A stretch of 37,845 nucleotides of DNA from Roseibacillus sp. (GCA_002709395.1 PAQU01000098.1:1-37845); one strand, 5' to 3'; positions 1 to 8,561 are shown, counted from the first letter of the stretch. Program-made: numbers and translations. Notes: generated from the letters alone by a model not told the origin.

Positions 1-779
1 AGAATCGGGAGAAAGCTGATGAGAACCGTCCGCAGGTAGTTTGCCTCAGAACGATAACCCACTGCACTGTTGAAGAGGATGTTCAACTCTTCCTGCATTG
101 CCATCATGTTCACCGGGACAACGATTTTCTTCACCTTGCTGTCAGCCAGTTCTTCAGCCGATTCCTCAATCTTCTCAGTACGCTCCCCGATGAGGTAGGC
201 ATCCTGAGTGTCGGGTATTGCAGCAAGCTTCAGGTTCGACACTTGGTAACCGTATATTGTTTTTCCATTTTCGATCGTCTGTGTCTCGGGTCCGGGCACA
301 AGGGCTACCCACTTCTCAAAATCAGCAAAGGAGAAGCTGCCGCGCAGGTCAGCAACCTCTTCCCGGGCCTGGACATCTTCCGGGGCCACGGTTTCCAATC
401 CACTCCCAAGCAGTCGGTTCAATTTTGCCCCATCCAGTTCGAGGTTGATCCGCACCCTGAATTCACTCGACTCGCCGAGAGTGAAATTCGACTTGTCCCT
501 CTGCCATCCGACAATCTTCCCGTTAACCGATGACTCATTAGTCACCACCTCTAATTTCCGGCGCGAGTCACCTAGTACGATTTTCCCCTCCTTCAGGCTC
601 TTCTTGAACTGACTGAAGGAGATCGGCTTTCCCTTACTGTTGCCTGCCCCCGAAAGAGCAATTGTCAGTAGACCAAGCGCGATGCCAAAAAGAATGAGGA
701 CCCGCCAGTTGAACCCGCCGGATTCACTGGGCTTGCGGGGGTCTTTGGGGCCAGAATTCGGTGGTTGTTCGTCAGCCAT
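1..779 (-). CDS. ftsH: FtsH-type ATP-dependent zinc metalloprotease, N-terminal part (runs off left edge)
   Basis: FtsH is a membrane-anchored AAA+ protease that degrades misfolded membrane and regulatory proteins. Only the first 259 codons are here, reading leftwards from an ATG at 779 with no stop before the edge. A short hydrophilic Pro/Ser-rich tail precedes a membrane helix at about residues 25-44. The family-typical PISFSQFKKSLKEGK follows, then a long extracytoplasmic region. The start of a second membrane helix (LRTVLISFLPIL) lies at the edge. The periplasmic part is about 200 residues, against roughly 70 in E. coli. The AAA, HEXXH and protease parts lie outside the window, so the call rests on the N-terminal architecture alone. 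The gene is separated by about 100 bp from the roadblock-like gene to its right, on the same strand. Confidence 0.78.
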   Translation of the reverse strand, partial: MADEQPPNSGPKDPRKPSESGGFNWRVLILFGIALGLLTIALSGAGNSKGKPISFSQFKKSLKEGKIVLGDSRRKLEVVTNESSVNGKIVGWQRDKSNFTLGESSEFRVRINLELDGAKLNRLLGSGLETVAPEDVQAREEVADLRGSFSFADFEKWVALVPGPETQTIENGKTIYGYQVSNLKLAAIPDTQDAYLIGERTEKIEESAEELADSKVKKIVVPVNMMAMQEELNILFNSAVGYRSEANYLRTVLISFLPI

Positions 780-878
780 GTAAATAAGGGTTCTGAGTCA
801 GGATACGTGCCTCGGACCGGGACGGGAAGTTAGCCCAATGGCTTCAAAAGAAAATTGAAATTTTCACCGCCTGAGGAA

Positions 879-1697
879 TCAAGGCCCAACATCAGCATCC
901 AGCACCTGAAGCAATCCGCGTGCCGCTAATTCCACGTGCTGCGCGCTAAGCGGTCGCGGCACCAGGATCCCAAGAATCAACGAGCCCTGGGAAGTGTTTA
1001 CAGGAATAACCTCCATCACCACAGCGGGCGAGATCTTGATGTGCAGGTTACCCAAAGCTGCGGTCGCTGCATGGCGATTTGCGGTATAAACCGCCTGCGC
1101 CACGGTGCGTGCCACCCGGTATAGCTTGGCAGAATCGTTCTCCAGCCCTCCAGCAACAACCTCACCTTCCCTGTTCAGGATAAAATACGAACTCGCGCGG
1201 ACCGCCTCCTGAAGCCATGGCCCCAAGGGCCTAAATTGAGCAACGATCCGAGTTTTATCAGTTATCAGGTCCTCTGCCGGAGTTGCTGATGCCGCTACCT
1301 CCGAACTGGCGTCATTCTCTTCAAGTCGAGACTCCTCGCTCTTGCCCGGAGCCTGATTATCGAGCAGCCCCCCTCTCCGGGCGAGTTCTCTCGCAGCAGC
1401 AAGACTATGGCGAGCGCTCGCCTCAACTGGTTCATCCTTATCTTCGGGGCTTGCACTAGCAGCAGGCTCTCCCTGCACTTCGTATCCTTCAAAGCTGCTC
1501 CCGAAAACTGCATCATCCAGGGCCTCCGAAGGTTTCTCTTCGGAATCCGGTGACGAAAGCAAGACATCCGCCATACGGCGCAATTCGTCGACATCCACCC
1601 ATGATTCAATCGGATTCATTCCTCCCTCACTTAAATTCAAAGTTATTGCAGGCGCTCGATTCGGAGCCTCTTCGAAAAGAAGCTCTGTCAATTGCAA
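879..1697 (-). CDS. Conserved-looking hypothetical protein with possible roadblock/LC7-like C-terminal domain
   Basis: No confident family match from memory. The N-terminal half (to about residue 150) is acidic, Ser/Ala/Glu-rich and probably disordered. The C-terminal 120 residues read as a compact alpha/beta domain: a strand with a turn (FILNREGEVVAGG), a helix (KLYRVARTVAQAVYTA), strands (LHIKISPAVVMEVIPV; GSLILGILVPRP) and a final helix. That order suggests the roadblock/LC7 fold found in regulators of small GTPases; this is inference only. The start is uncertain. TTG at 1697 or 1691 follows GAGAGG closely, while ATG at 1619 follows GAGGGAGGA. It begins 14 bp after the parA-like stop, so the two are probably cotranscribed and may work together. 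Confidence 0.6.
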   Translation of the reverse strand: MQLTELLFEEAPNRAPAITLNLSEGGMNPIESWVDVDELRRMADVLLSSPDSEEKPSEALDDAVFGSSFEGYEVQGEPAASASPEDKDEPVEASARHSLAAARELARRGGLLDNQAPGKSEESRLEENDASSEVAASATPAEDLITDKTRIVAQFRPLGPWLQEAVRASSYFILNREGEVVAGGLENDSAKLYRVARTVAQAVYTANRHAATAALGNLHIKISPAVVMEVIPVNTSQGSLILGILVPRPLSAQHVELAARGLLQVLDADVGP

Positions 1698-1710
1698 CCT
1701 CTCATAAGAA

Positions 1711-2481
1711 CTATGTTAATACACCGAGTTTGTTCTCTATTTCATCCCTTAACTGATCGAAGATAGCCTGAACCGGGGCACCCCCATCCATAACCCCTGC
1801 CGGCAGGCCACGAGCACTGGCCTTGATGAAGAGGTCATCCCGGGGGACCACGGTCCGCATCACCATCTCCGGAGGCAGAATAGCACGCAGAGCCTGCCCG
1901 GCATCCCGACTCTCAGCCAACCTCGTCTGCATCATTGTAAGAACCACCCCTAATATCAAAAGCTGAGGGTTTGCGGCCTTCATTCGAGTCAGCGCTTCAA
2001 GCATCTTGGGCACCGAGCGAATTCCTAGCGGCTCCGCCTGCTGGGGCACCATGACCGCATCAGCAATCGAGAGAACATCCGAAGTGGCGCCAAAGAGTCC
2101 AGCCGCAGTATCGATGAGACAGACCTCCACATCTTCGTCGGACAATTTCCCGGTAAATGTCCGCAACCTCGGAAGAAACCCACCCGGGGCAGATTCACCG
2201 AGATCGTAAGCACCTGCCTGCCCAGCCGGAATCAGGCTCAGGGTTTCCATCCTCGTCGGGACGATAAGCTCACTTACTCGCACTGTCGTTTCTTCGATAA
2301 AATCATAAAATCCTGACAGCACTCGACTCTGCCTGGTCAGAGATAAGCCAACCGAGCCCTGGGGATCTGCATCCACCAGCACCGTCCTTCTACCGCTCCT
2401 GGCGAAAGAATGAGCAAGATTAATCGCGAGCGTCGTCTTGCCGACACCTCCCTTCTGGCTTGAGATTGCGATAGTAATCAC
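1711..2481 (-). CDS. ParA/MinD-family ATPase
   Basis: This is a 256-residue deviant Walker A ATPase. The N-terminus carries the KGGVGKTT P-loop at residues 10-17, with the signature lysine at 10. TVLVDADPQGS (about 34-44) is the usual Walker A' strand and DP motif, and a VCLIDTAAG segment is the Walker B strand. Length fits a stand-alone soluble ParA with no N-terminal DNA-binding domain. Such ATPases dimerise on ATP and position plasmids, chromosomes, chemoreceptors or other cargo over the nucleoid or membrane. The start is GTG with no obvious ribosome site. No ParB gene or evident parS cluster is next to it. Its only close neighbour is the roadblock-like gene 14 bp downstream, which argues for cargo positioning rather than classical chromosome partition. 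Confidence 0.9.
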   Translation of the reverse strand: MITIAISSQKGGVGKTTLAINLAHSFARSGRRTVLVDADPQGSVGLSLTRQSRVLSGFYDFIEETTVRVSELIVPTRMETLSLIPAGQAGAYDLGESAPGGFLPRLRTFTGKLSDEDVEVCLIDTAAGLFGATSDVLSIADAVMVPQQAEPLGIRSVPKMLEALTRMKAANPQLLILGVVLTMMQTRLAESRDAGQALRAILPPEMVMRTVVPRDDLFIKASARGLPAGVMDGGAPVQAIFDQLRDEIENKLGVLT

Positions 2482-2913
2482 CGGTAGGACAATTTTAGGG
2501 GCACTCTAGACTCGAAGGCTGCTTGAAAAAGCCTTTTCTCACAGGTTCAAAATTGACGGGCTGAAGGATATCGGTCCCTCAAGCGCCCCCGCAACTCCGA
2601 ACCGAAGCACCTCCCTTTTGTCTGAGTGCTAGAGCCCATATTACATCCATGGATTGTGCCCGGCCTCTACCGGGAATCCCGGGAATTATTACGGTGCCCA
2701 AAAGAAAGTGATTGGTAGCTTACCCTATCCGGGAACTGGCACACCGCAACCTTGGTTTCGAGACAACTCAACCCGGCTCCTCCCCCTAACCCCTCAAACA
2801 GGACAAAGTTAAGGGATACAGCGATAAATTCATTGGCCAAGCCCGCGGCTTTTGCTCCACAATAGTCCCGCCAGCGGGCGACTCCTCTTCACATTTCCCT
2901 AACCCCTAACTCC
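2482..2913. other. 432-bp divergent intergenic region with mutually complementary CCCGG/CCGGG segments
   Basis: This lies between the GTG of the ParA gene (minus) and the ATG at 2914 (plus), and must hold both promoters; no clear -35/-10 pair could be assigned. The visible structure is an alternation of complementary pentamers: CCCGG at 2659, CCGGG at 2670, CCCGG at 2678 and CCGGG at 2729. Two C-rich blocks with CCCTAACCCCT-type sequence occur near 2783 and just before the 2914 start. A short inverted repeat GTCCCGC/GCGGGCGAC lies near 2865-2882. No ORF with coding character was seen. Confidence 0.5.
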
Positions 2914-4260
2914 ATGAAACCCTTCTGCATCCCCCTTTTGCTGGGCCTCTCGGTGAACCTTCTCTGCGCAGACCGAATCCACTTCAATGATGGCAGGCCA
3001 CCCAAGGAGGGGAAGGTCATGCTGGAGACCCCCGGAGTCGTGGAACTAAAATGGGAAAAACGCCCGGGCATCTACCAAACCGACCGCTATCTAAAGAGCA
3101 ATATCGAGCGGGTGGAAATCGACACCAAGGAAGACATTCAATTCCGAAATATGGGGCAACTCCTCCCCTCACCCGATAGACTCACTCCGGAGGATTACCA
3201 GCGCCGAATAGCAAAGTGCACTGCCTTTCTTGATCTTTACCCAAATGGAACCCACTCCGAAAAAGTAAAACTGATGCTCAAGACTCTTGAAGAGGAGAGC
3301 GAAAAAGCAGCAGCGGGAGGCCTCAAACTGAACAGTAAATGGATCGACCCTCAGACGCGTCAGGAAAACGCCTATGCCATTGACGCCAATATTGAGTTTG
3401 CAGATATGGTTGCAGCCAAGGAGTCGTCAAACTTCAAATTGACCATGCGGCACTTCGACAAGATCAGAGCCGATTTTTCCAGCTCTGAAAACTATTCCAA
3501 GGCCCGTGCTCTGGCGATTGAAACCCTCAGGGGCTACCAGCCGGCACTGCAACTACAAATAGGCCAAGTTGACATCAAGAGGCAGGAGCGTGAGCGCGCG
3601 CGTGCGACTCTTCCTCTTAATGTTCGCGCCGAGAATAAGGCCGCACAGGACAAGGCCGATTCGATCTATCTCAAGCTCGTCGATCGCGAAACCAGCGAAC
3701 TTAAAACCAAATGGCTTTCGCTCAACGAGTATCACAGCGACCCGATGCGCAAAGTTCTGAACGCCCTCAAGAACACTCTTTCTACCCTTGAAAATGAGAC
3801 TGACCCGGAGGAGCAGGTTTTCGCAGGACCGCTTTACCGTGATGCATGGAACGCTGCCCGAAGGGATGATCCAGAGGCCGGCAAGGAAATCATTGGCGAG
3901 CTCAAATCACTTAAGGTTCCATCCCGCTACCTTGACGCTCTGGAAGAAGCCTTCGACTCTGAAGAGGAACCAGAGCCAGAAGCAGAGGTAGAACCAGAAT
4001 CAGAAGCGGAGGCAGAATCAGAAGCGGAGGCAGAACCAGAAGCGGAGGCAGAACCAGAAGCGGAACCGACGCCAGAGGCATCGACGAAGCAGAACCCCCT
4101 GCCTGCGAAGGCGGATTCCCCCGCGAACTCCTCTGATACATCTTCTCCACCCGCGGACTCAGCCGGAAGCTCCAAGACTCAGGTCATCCTCGTTATCTTG
4201 TTGGTCCTGGTTATCCTTGGCGCTTTGGCGGCTGCCTTTATCGGGAAGAAAAAGAAATAA
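2914..4260 (+). CDS. Exported, acidic-repeat, C-terminally membrane-anchored protein of unknown function
   Basis: A 448-residue protein I do not recognise. The N-terminus is a signal peptide (MKPFCIPLLLGLSVNLLCA, then DRIHF); the -1 residue before the only Cys does not fit a standard lipobox. Residues about 20-65 look like a small beta-rich domain. Residues 80-330 are mostly helical, with a TPR-like stretch around the FLDLYPNG segment. Residues about 349-389 are a Glu/Ala/Pro repeat built on an 18-bp tandem repeat. A Pro/Ser/Thr-rich spacer follows. The protein ends with a hydrophobic helix (about 424-443) and GKKKK, which looks like a membrane anchor with a positively charged cytoplasmic tail. 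The outer part is probably periplasmic. No Shine-Dalgarno is visible; CCTAACCCCTAACTCC precedes the ATG. hisB starts 25 bp downstream. Confidence 0.8.
   Translation: MKPFCIPLLLGLSVNLLCADRIHFNDGRPPKEGKVMLETPGVVELKWEKRPGIYQTDRYLKSNIERVEIDTKEDIQFRNMGQLLPSPDRLTPEDYQRRIAKCTAFLDLYPNGTHSEKVKLMLKTLEEESEKAAAGGLKLNSKWIDPQTRQENAYAIDANIEFADMVAAKESSNFKLTMRHFDKIRADFSSSENYSKARALAIETLRGYQPALQLQIGQVDIKRQERERARATLPLNVRAENKAAQDKADSIYLKLVDRETSELKTKWLSLNEYHSDPMRKVLNALKNTLSTLENETDPEEQVFAGPLYRDAWNAARRDDPEAGKEIIGELKSLKVPSRYLDALEEAFDSEEEPEPEAEVEPESEAEAESEAEAEPEAEAEPEAEPTPEASTKQNPLPAKADSPANSSDTSSPPADSAGSSKTQVILVILLVLVILGALAAAFIGKKKK
3979..4065 (+). repeat. 18-bp tandem repeat encoding Glu-Ala-Glu-Ala-Glu-Pro/Ser units
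   Basis: The unit gaagcggaggcagaacca, or a one- to three-base variant, occurs at 3979-3996, 4003-4020, 4021-4038 and 4039-4056, with a half unit at 4057-4065 and an extra 6-bp piece at 3997-4002. The last two full copies are identical. Unit length is a multiple of three, so copy number can vary without a frameshift. It lies inside the coding sequence of the acidic exported protein. Confidence 0.9.
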
Positions 4261-4285
4261 GTCCGAACCCCTCCCCACTCCAAGT

Positions 4286-4882
4286 ATGTCAAAGGAATCA
4301 CGGCGTGCAGAACAATCGCGCAAGACCGCCGAAACCAATGTTGAACTCAGCCTTGACCTTGACGGCAATGGCGACTCGGAAGTCCACACAGGCATTCCGT
4401 TCTTCGACCATATGCTCACTCTCTTTTCACGCCATTCCCTGATCGATCTTAATCTCAAGGTCAGGGGGGACGTTGAGGTCGATTACCATCACACGGTTGA
4501 GGATAGCGGCATCGTCCTTGGGGAGTGCCTCAGGGATGCATTGGGCGACAAGAGTGGCATTACCAGATACGGCCACGCCTATGTCCCCATGGACGAAACA
4601 CTTTCAAGAGTCGTGGTAGACCTCAGCAACCGCCCCTGGCTTGAATTTCGGTTTCCTCCCGATTGCCCGGACGCCCAGAACTTCCCCTTCAGTCTGGTAG
4701 AAGAATTCTTTCGTGCCCTTGCTTCCAATCTACGTGCTAACGTCCACGTGGAAGTCTTCTATGGTCGTGACGGACACCATATCGCCGAAAGTGTCTTCAA
4801 ATCTCTGGCGCGAGCGTTACGGATGGCCATTGCCCGGGATCCCCGGGTGAAAGGAATTCCCAGCACCAAGGAGACCCTCTAA
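4286..4882 (+). CDS. hisB: Imidazoleglycerol-phosphate dehydratase
   Basis: It dehydrates imidazole glycerol phosphate to imidazole acetol phosphate in histidine synthesis. The product is 198 residues, the normal length for the monofunctional enzyme; there is no HAD phosphatase domain as in enteric HisB. Two metal-binding motifs are visible: DYHHTVEDSG (His68, His69, Glu72) and DGHHIAES near residue 165. GIPFFDHML with His42 is also typical. I chose the ATG at 4286 because the family sequence begins shortly after it; an upstream in-frame start at 4217 would lie within the preceding gene. hisH follows after 51 bp on the same strand, so the pair is probably cotranscribed. Confidence 0.95.
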   Translation: MSKESRRAEQSRKTAETNVELSLDLDGNGDSEVHTGIPFFDHMLTLFSRHSLIDLNLKVRGDVEVDYHHTVEDSGIVLGECLRDALGDKSGITRYGHAYVPMDETLSRVVVDLSNRPWLEFRFPPDCPDAQNFPFSLVEEFFRALASNLRANVHVEVFYGRDGHHIAESVFKSLARALRMAIARDPRVKGIPSTKETL

Positions 4883-4933
4883 CACTCGGGCGCCGGACAC
4901 CTCTGGCTCATCCGCATATTCCACATACATCTC

Positions 4934-5575
4934 TTGTCTGCAGCATCCAAGATTGGTGTCATCGACTACGGAGGCGGTAACATCCGCAGCCTCGTCAAGG
5001 CCTTGGAAACGCTGGGAGCAGCTCCCAGGCTTGTGAGATCACCAGAGGAATTTGAGAACCTCTCTCTTGTTTTCTTCCCCGGACAGGGAGCCTTTGGAGA
5101 CTGCATGGCAAAGTTGCAGAGCCTTGACCTCGTCGACTGCCTGACCCAATGGATCCGCGATGACAGGCCTTTTTTTGGCATCTGCATTGGTTACCAGTTG
5201 CTCTTCGAAGGCAGCGAGGAGAACCCCGGGGTAGAAGGCCTGTCTATTTTTAAGGGACAGGTAACGAAATTTCCCGCGAGCGAACTGAAGGTTCCCCATA
5301 TGGGCTGGAACCGGACACAGCTACGAAAAACAGATGCTGCCCCATGGAACGACCTCGGACCAGCGCCCTACTTCTACTACGTGCATTCCTACTTCCCGGT
5401 TCCCCGGGACTCCGGACTGACTGCCGCGACTACCGATTACGGCACACCCTTCACCAGCGCCATTCAGCGAGGACGTCTGGTAGCGACTCAGTTTCACCCT
5501 GAGAAAAGCCAGAAATCCGGAATGCTCCTGATTCAGAATTTCCTGACAGAGAACGGAGCAACAAGCAGCCACTGA
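4934..5575 (+). CDS. hisH: Imidazole glycerol phosphate synthase, glutamine amidotransferase subunit
   Basis: HisH supplies ammonia from glutamine to HisF, giving imidazole glycerol phosphate and AICAR. This is a class I glutaminase of 213 residues. The N-terminal strand is IGVIDYGGGNIRS, the nucleophile is Cys84 in GICIGYQLLFEG, and His188/Glu190 in QFHPEKSQ complete the triad. The only reasonable start is TTG at 4934, seven codons before the conserved strand. HisF and HisA are not in the window, so the histidine genes are split here into at least a hisBH pair and other loci. The 3' end converges on dnaN with a 110-bp gap. Confidence 0.95.
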   Translation: MSAASKIGVIDYGGGNIRSLVKALETLGAAPRLVRSPEEFENLSLVFFPGQGAFGDCMAKLQSLDLVDCLTQWIRDDRPFFGICIGYQLLFEGSEENPGVEGLSIFKGQVTKFPASELKVPHMGWNRTQLRKTDAAPWNDLGPAPYFYYVHSYFPVPRDSGLTAATTDYGTPFTSAIQRGRLVATQFHPEKSQKSGMLLIQNFLTENGATSSH

Positions 5576-5606
5576 GGCTAGCTTCCCTCTCTTGCATGTC
5601 TTCAGT

Positions 5607-5623
5607 CAGGGTCGGATACCCTG
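5607..5623. terminator. Possible hairpin between convergent hisH and dnaN
   Basis: CAGGGT-CGGAT-ACCCTG is a perfect 6-bp stem with a 5-base loop in the gap between two converging genes. No T-tract follows on either strand, so termination is only a positional guess. Confidence 0.25.
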
Positions 5624-5685
5624 CCGGCGAAAGGCGACCACCAGGATCAAGCAAGCCCTCAGCATCTAGCGCTGACAACACCCTC

Positions 5686-6783
5686 CTAGCCTGTCACCCG
5701 CATGGGCATCAGCACATAGAGAAATGAGCCACTACCCCGCAATACCCCGGGACTCATCTCATCGATCAAGTCCAACTGTATCTCCTCATCCTCCAGGTTC
5801 CGCAAGGGAGCCATGAGAAATTCAGGATTGAAGGCGATGGCAATCTCCTTCCCCCCGTAATTCACGGACATGGATTCCTTCGCTTCTCCGATGTCCGGGG
5901 AGTTGGCGGTAACATCTATACCTCCATCGCCTACAACCAGTTTCACGGAATTCGACTTTTCCGAGGACAGGAGAGATACCCTCCGAGCGGTTTCCAGGAG
6001 AGCCTCCCGGCCAAGTTTCAGCGTTTCCTTTGCCTCTCCGGGAATGACTTGCCGGTAATTGGGGTAGTTGCCCTCAATCAGTTTGGAGACAATCACACTG
6101 GACCCCACCTCGAATACAATCTGGTTATCACTCAACCTTGCAATCGCATCGCCCTCGTCTCCCAGTAGTCGCTGCAATTCCTGTACTGCCTTGGTCGGAA
6201 TGATAAAATCCGTTTCATGGCTTGCTGGAAATTCCAGATCATTCTCAACCATTGCCAGTCTCCGACCGTCGGTTGCAACGAGGGTAAGCTTACCCTCCTT
6301 GAAGGCCGTGAAGATCCCGTTGAGCACATACCGCGTCTCATCATTGGAGATCGCATACGAAGTCTTCTTCAGGCTTTCTCTCAAAAGCCCCTGCGGAATC
6401 TTATACTCCTTTGCTTCCTTGAAATCGGGCAGAGGAGGAAACTCTCCGTGCGCAAGTCCGATGATCTTGAAAAAACTCGGCCCACAGGTAATCGATGCCA
6501 CATCCTTGGCATCCACTGCCACCTCGACTTCCGCATCGGGCAGCTCGCGAATGATACTAACCAGGCGTTTAACCGGCATGGTCGTCGAGCCCTCCTTTGA
6601 AACCTCTGCATCTACAGTCCCACTCACCCCCACATCAAGGTCGGTTGTCGTCAGTCGCAGGCTTCCACCGCTGGCTTCTATCAGGACATTCGACAGTATG
6701 GGAAGAGTCGTCCTGGTGCTGACAACATGCTGAACCTGCTGAAGGCTGTCTAGGAAGGCATCCCTTGCAATCCGGAATTTCAT
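5686..6783 (-). CDS. dnaN: DNA polymerase III beta subunit (sliding clamp)
   Basis: This is the ring-shaped clamp that tethers DNA polymerases to the template. The product is 365 residues, the expected length for three tandem clamp domains. Hallmarks include the N-terminal MKFRIARDAFLDSLQQVQHVVS, RTTLPILSNVLIEA, ATDGRRLAMVE in the middle, and the C-terminal YVLMPMRVTG that forms part of the partner-binding pocket. The ATG at 6783 has no clear Shine-Dalgarno. It lies downstream of dnaA on the same strand with a 178-bp gap, the classical dnaA-dnaN order found next to many bacterial origins. Likely clients in this window are the clamp loader subunit DnaX and DinB. Confidence 0.98.
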   Translation of the reverse strand: MKFRIARDAFLDSLQQVQHVVSTRTTLPILSNVLIEASGGSLRLTTTDLDVGVSGTVDAEVSKEGSTTMPVKRLVSIIRELPDAEVEVAVDAKDVASITCGPSFFKIIGLAHGEFPPLPDFKEAKEYKIPQGLLRESLKKTSYAISNDETRYVLNGIFTAFKEGKLTLVATDGRRLAMVENDLEFPASHETDFIIPTKAVQELQRLLGDEGDAIARLSDNQIVFEVGSSVIVSKLIEGNYPNYRQVIPGEAKETLKLGREALLETARRVSLLSSEKSNSVKLVVGDGGIDVTANSPDIGEAKESMSVNYGGKEIAIAFNPEFLMAPLRNLEDEEIQLDLIDEMSPGVLRGSGSFLYVLMPMRVTG

Positions 6784-6961
6784 TGGCAGAGAGGGCCCGA
6801 ACTTGGGCTACTGAGATCTTGGGAGGAATGCCCCGCTTGGCAAGCCATTCTTTAAGAAACAAGTAACATTTTAGCTGATTATTGCCCTCTTCCCGTGCCT
6901 GGGGATATGAGTGAACTCCAAGAGGTCCACCCTGCACGTGAAGAGAAACCTACGAGCTTTC

Positions 6962-8404
6962 TCAGCGATTCAAGCGGGCCCCGAGGGACGCCACTGTCTG
7001 TCGGACCTGATCGTCAGTCTGCATCATCTGCTCAACTTTCTTACAGGCGTGTATTACTGTTCCATGATCACGGCCTCCGAATGCCTCACCAATCTCGACA
7101 AGAGAACCTCCCGTGAGTTTACGTGAGAGGTACATCGCAATCTGCCGTGGAAAGGCAATATTGGCGGGCCTCCTTCGACTGGTCATATCTGCCAACCGGA
7201 TATCGTAATAGTCCGCGACCGTCTTCTGGATTGTATCAATAGTCACCTTGGCTGCGGCCTCTTCCCGCAGTATATCCCGGAGAAGGTCTTCAATCCGGTC
7301 CGTGGAGAGCTCTCCCTGTCCCAGGGAGTTAAAGGTGGCAATCCGCACGAGGGCTCCTTCGAGCCTCCGGACGTTGCTCCGAATACGTTGTGCGATGAAG
7401 CGCACCCAGTCTTCAGGGATCTTGACTTCCCACTCTTCCATCTTGTGCAGGAGAATCGCAATTCTCGTCTCAAGCTGAGGAGGTTGCAGGGATACCGTAA
7501 GACCACACTCAAAACGGGACACAAGACGTGGCTCCAGAGTCTGTATCTCTGATGCAGGACGGTCACTGGAAAGAACCACCTGCGCCCTCCCATCGAGCAG
7601 CGTATTGAAGGTATGGAAAAACTCCTCCTGAGATTTCTCCTTTCCATTCAGGAATTGCACGTCATCCACCAACAGGACATTGGCGCGCCGGTATCGACGC
7701 CGGAAATTATCCAGATTTCCCTTTTGAACTGCCAGAATGAACTCGTTGGTGAACTTTTCACAGGTGAGGTAAATCACCTTGGAATCCGGGCGCGCCTTCA
7801 GGATGTCCTGCCCGATCGCCTGCATGAGATGAGTCTTCCCCAGTCCCGACCCGCCGTGAATGAACAAAGGGTTATAAGCAGTTCGAACCCCGGCCGCAAT
7901 AGCCTTGCACGCTGCGTGAGCGAACTGGTTGTTTCCGCCGACAACAAAGCGGTCAAAAGTGTACAGTGGGTTCAGCCCTGAACTCTTCAGGGATTTTGCC
8001 AGTGCCTCGGCTGCTACCTCCTTCGCCCGGGATTTCTTTTGAGGTTCCTCCAGGAGCGTCAACTGACTGCCAGCAACTCCGTTCATGGCAAGCACGCGTG
8101 GCCTGCCTCCACAACCCAGCACCTGAGACAATGCATGCGTCAATTCAGGGAGAAAATTTTCCTGGATCCAGAGCACGTGAGTTTCGGTAGGCACAAAGAC
8201 CGTGACTTGGTTCGCGTCCTCCACAACGAGCTGCATTTGCTTGAACCAGCGCTCCGTGGCATCCCCGCTCAACCGAGCATCCAATATTCTGAGAATCTGG
8301 TTCCTTGCTTCCTCCGTGCTGATACGTGCCCCGCCACGAGCCGCCACTTCATCCGTTCTCACTCCGCCTGGGGCTGTTACCCCTCCTTCATCCCTGTTAC
8401 TCAT
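6962..8404 (-). CDS. dnaA: Chromosomal replication initiator protein DnaA
   Basis: DnaA binds oriC and opens the duplex to start replication. From ATG 8404 the product is 480 residues. Domain I is about residues 28-105 and a short linker follows. The AAA+ core has Walker A GGSGLGKT at 184-191 and Walker B VLLVDDVQFLNG from 243. The C-terminal domain carries the DnaA-box-reading signature GGRDHGTVIHACKKV. I chose 8404 because GGAGA lies six bases upstream and the sequence then fits domain I. An open frame continues upstream to 8569, but it would run through the DnaA-box pair and AT-rich DNA, so it is probably not translated. dnaN follows on the same strand. Confidence 0.98.
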   Translation of the reverse strand: MSNRDEGGVTAPGGVRTDEVAARGGARISTEEARNQILRILDARLSGDATERWFKQMQLVVEDANQVTVFVPTETHVLWIQENFLPELTHALSQVLGCGGRPRVLAMNGVAGSQLTLLEEPQKKSRAKEVAAEALAKSLKSSGLNPLYTFDRFVVGGNNQFAHAACKAIAAGVRTAYNPLFIHGGSGLGKTHLMQAIGQDILKARPDSKVIYLTCEKFTNEFILAVQKGNLDNFRRRYRRANVLLVDDVQFLNGKEKSQEEFFHTFNTLLDGRAQVVLSSDRPASEIQTLEPRLVSRFECGLTVSLQPPQLETRIAILLHKMEEWEVKIPEDWVRFIAQRIRSNVRRLEGALVRIATFNSLGQGELSTDRIEDLLRDILREEAAAKVTIDTIQKTVADYYDIRLADMTSRRRPANIAFPRQIAMYLSRKLTGGSLVEIGEAFGGRDHGTVIHACKKVEQMMQTDDQVRQTVASLGARLNR

Positions 8405-8410
8405 TTGTAT

Positions 8411-8415
8411 TCTCC
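8411..8415 (-). promoter_or_regulatory. Ribosome binding site of dnaA
   Basis: GGAGA on the minus strand, six bases before the ATG at 8404. This decides the dnaA start against the longer upstream open frame. It is one of the few well-formed Shine-Dalgarno sites in the window. Confidence 0.7.
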
Positions 8416-8561
8416 AATTCCTGATCTTAATTTGTAAATTTTTGCTCCCCGCCTGACTTCGGACCTTGGCAACCCACGAGGAACAGCGGTTCAGTGGATG
8501 ACTGGTCGTGGCGAACCCGTCAAAAAATTTTAGATAAAAAATCGAAGGTCTCCCGGGCCTC

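Noticed and set aside
2515-2535. AAGGCT/AGCCTT hairpin followed by TTTTC as a terminator
   Set aside because: On the plus strand no gene ends upstream of it, and on the minus strand it precedes rather than follows the ParA gene.
5451-5681. 76-codon minus-strand frame between hisH and dnaN
   Set aside because: Mostly overlaps hisH in antisense and shows no protein-like features; the remaining part is the intergenic hairpin region.
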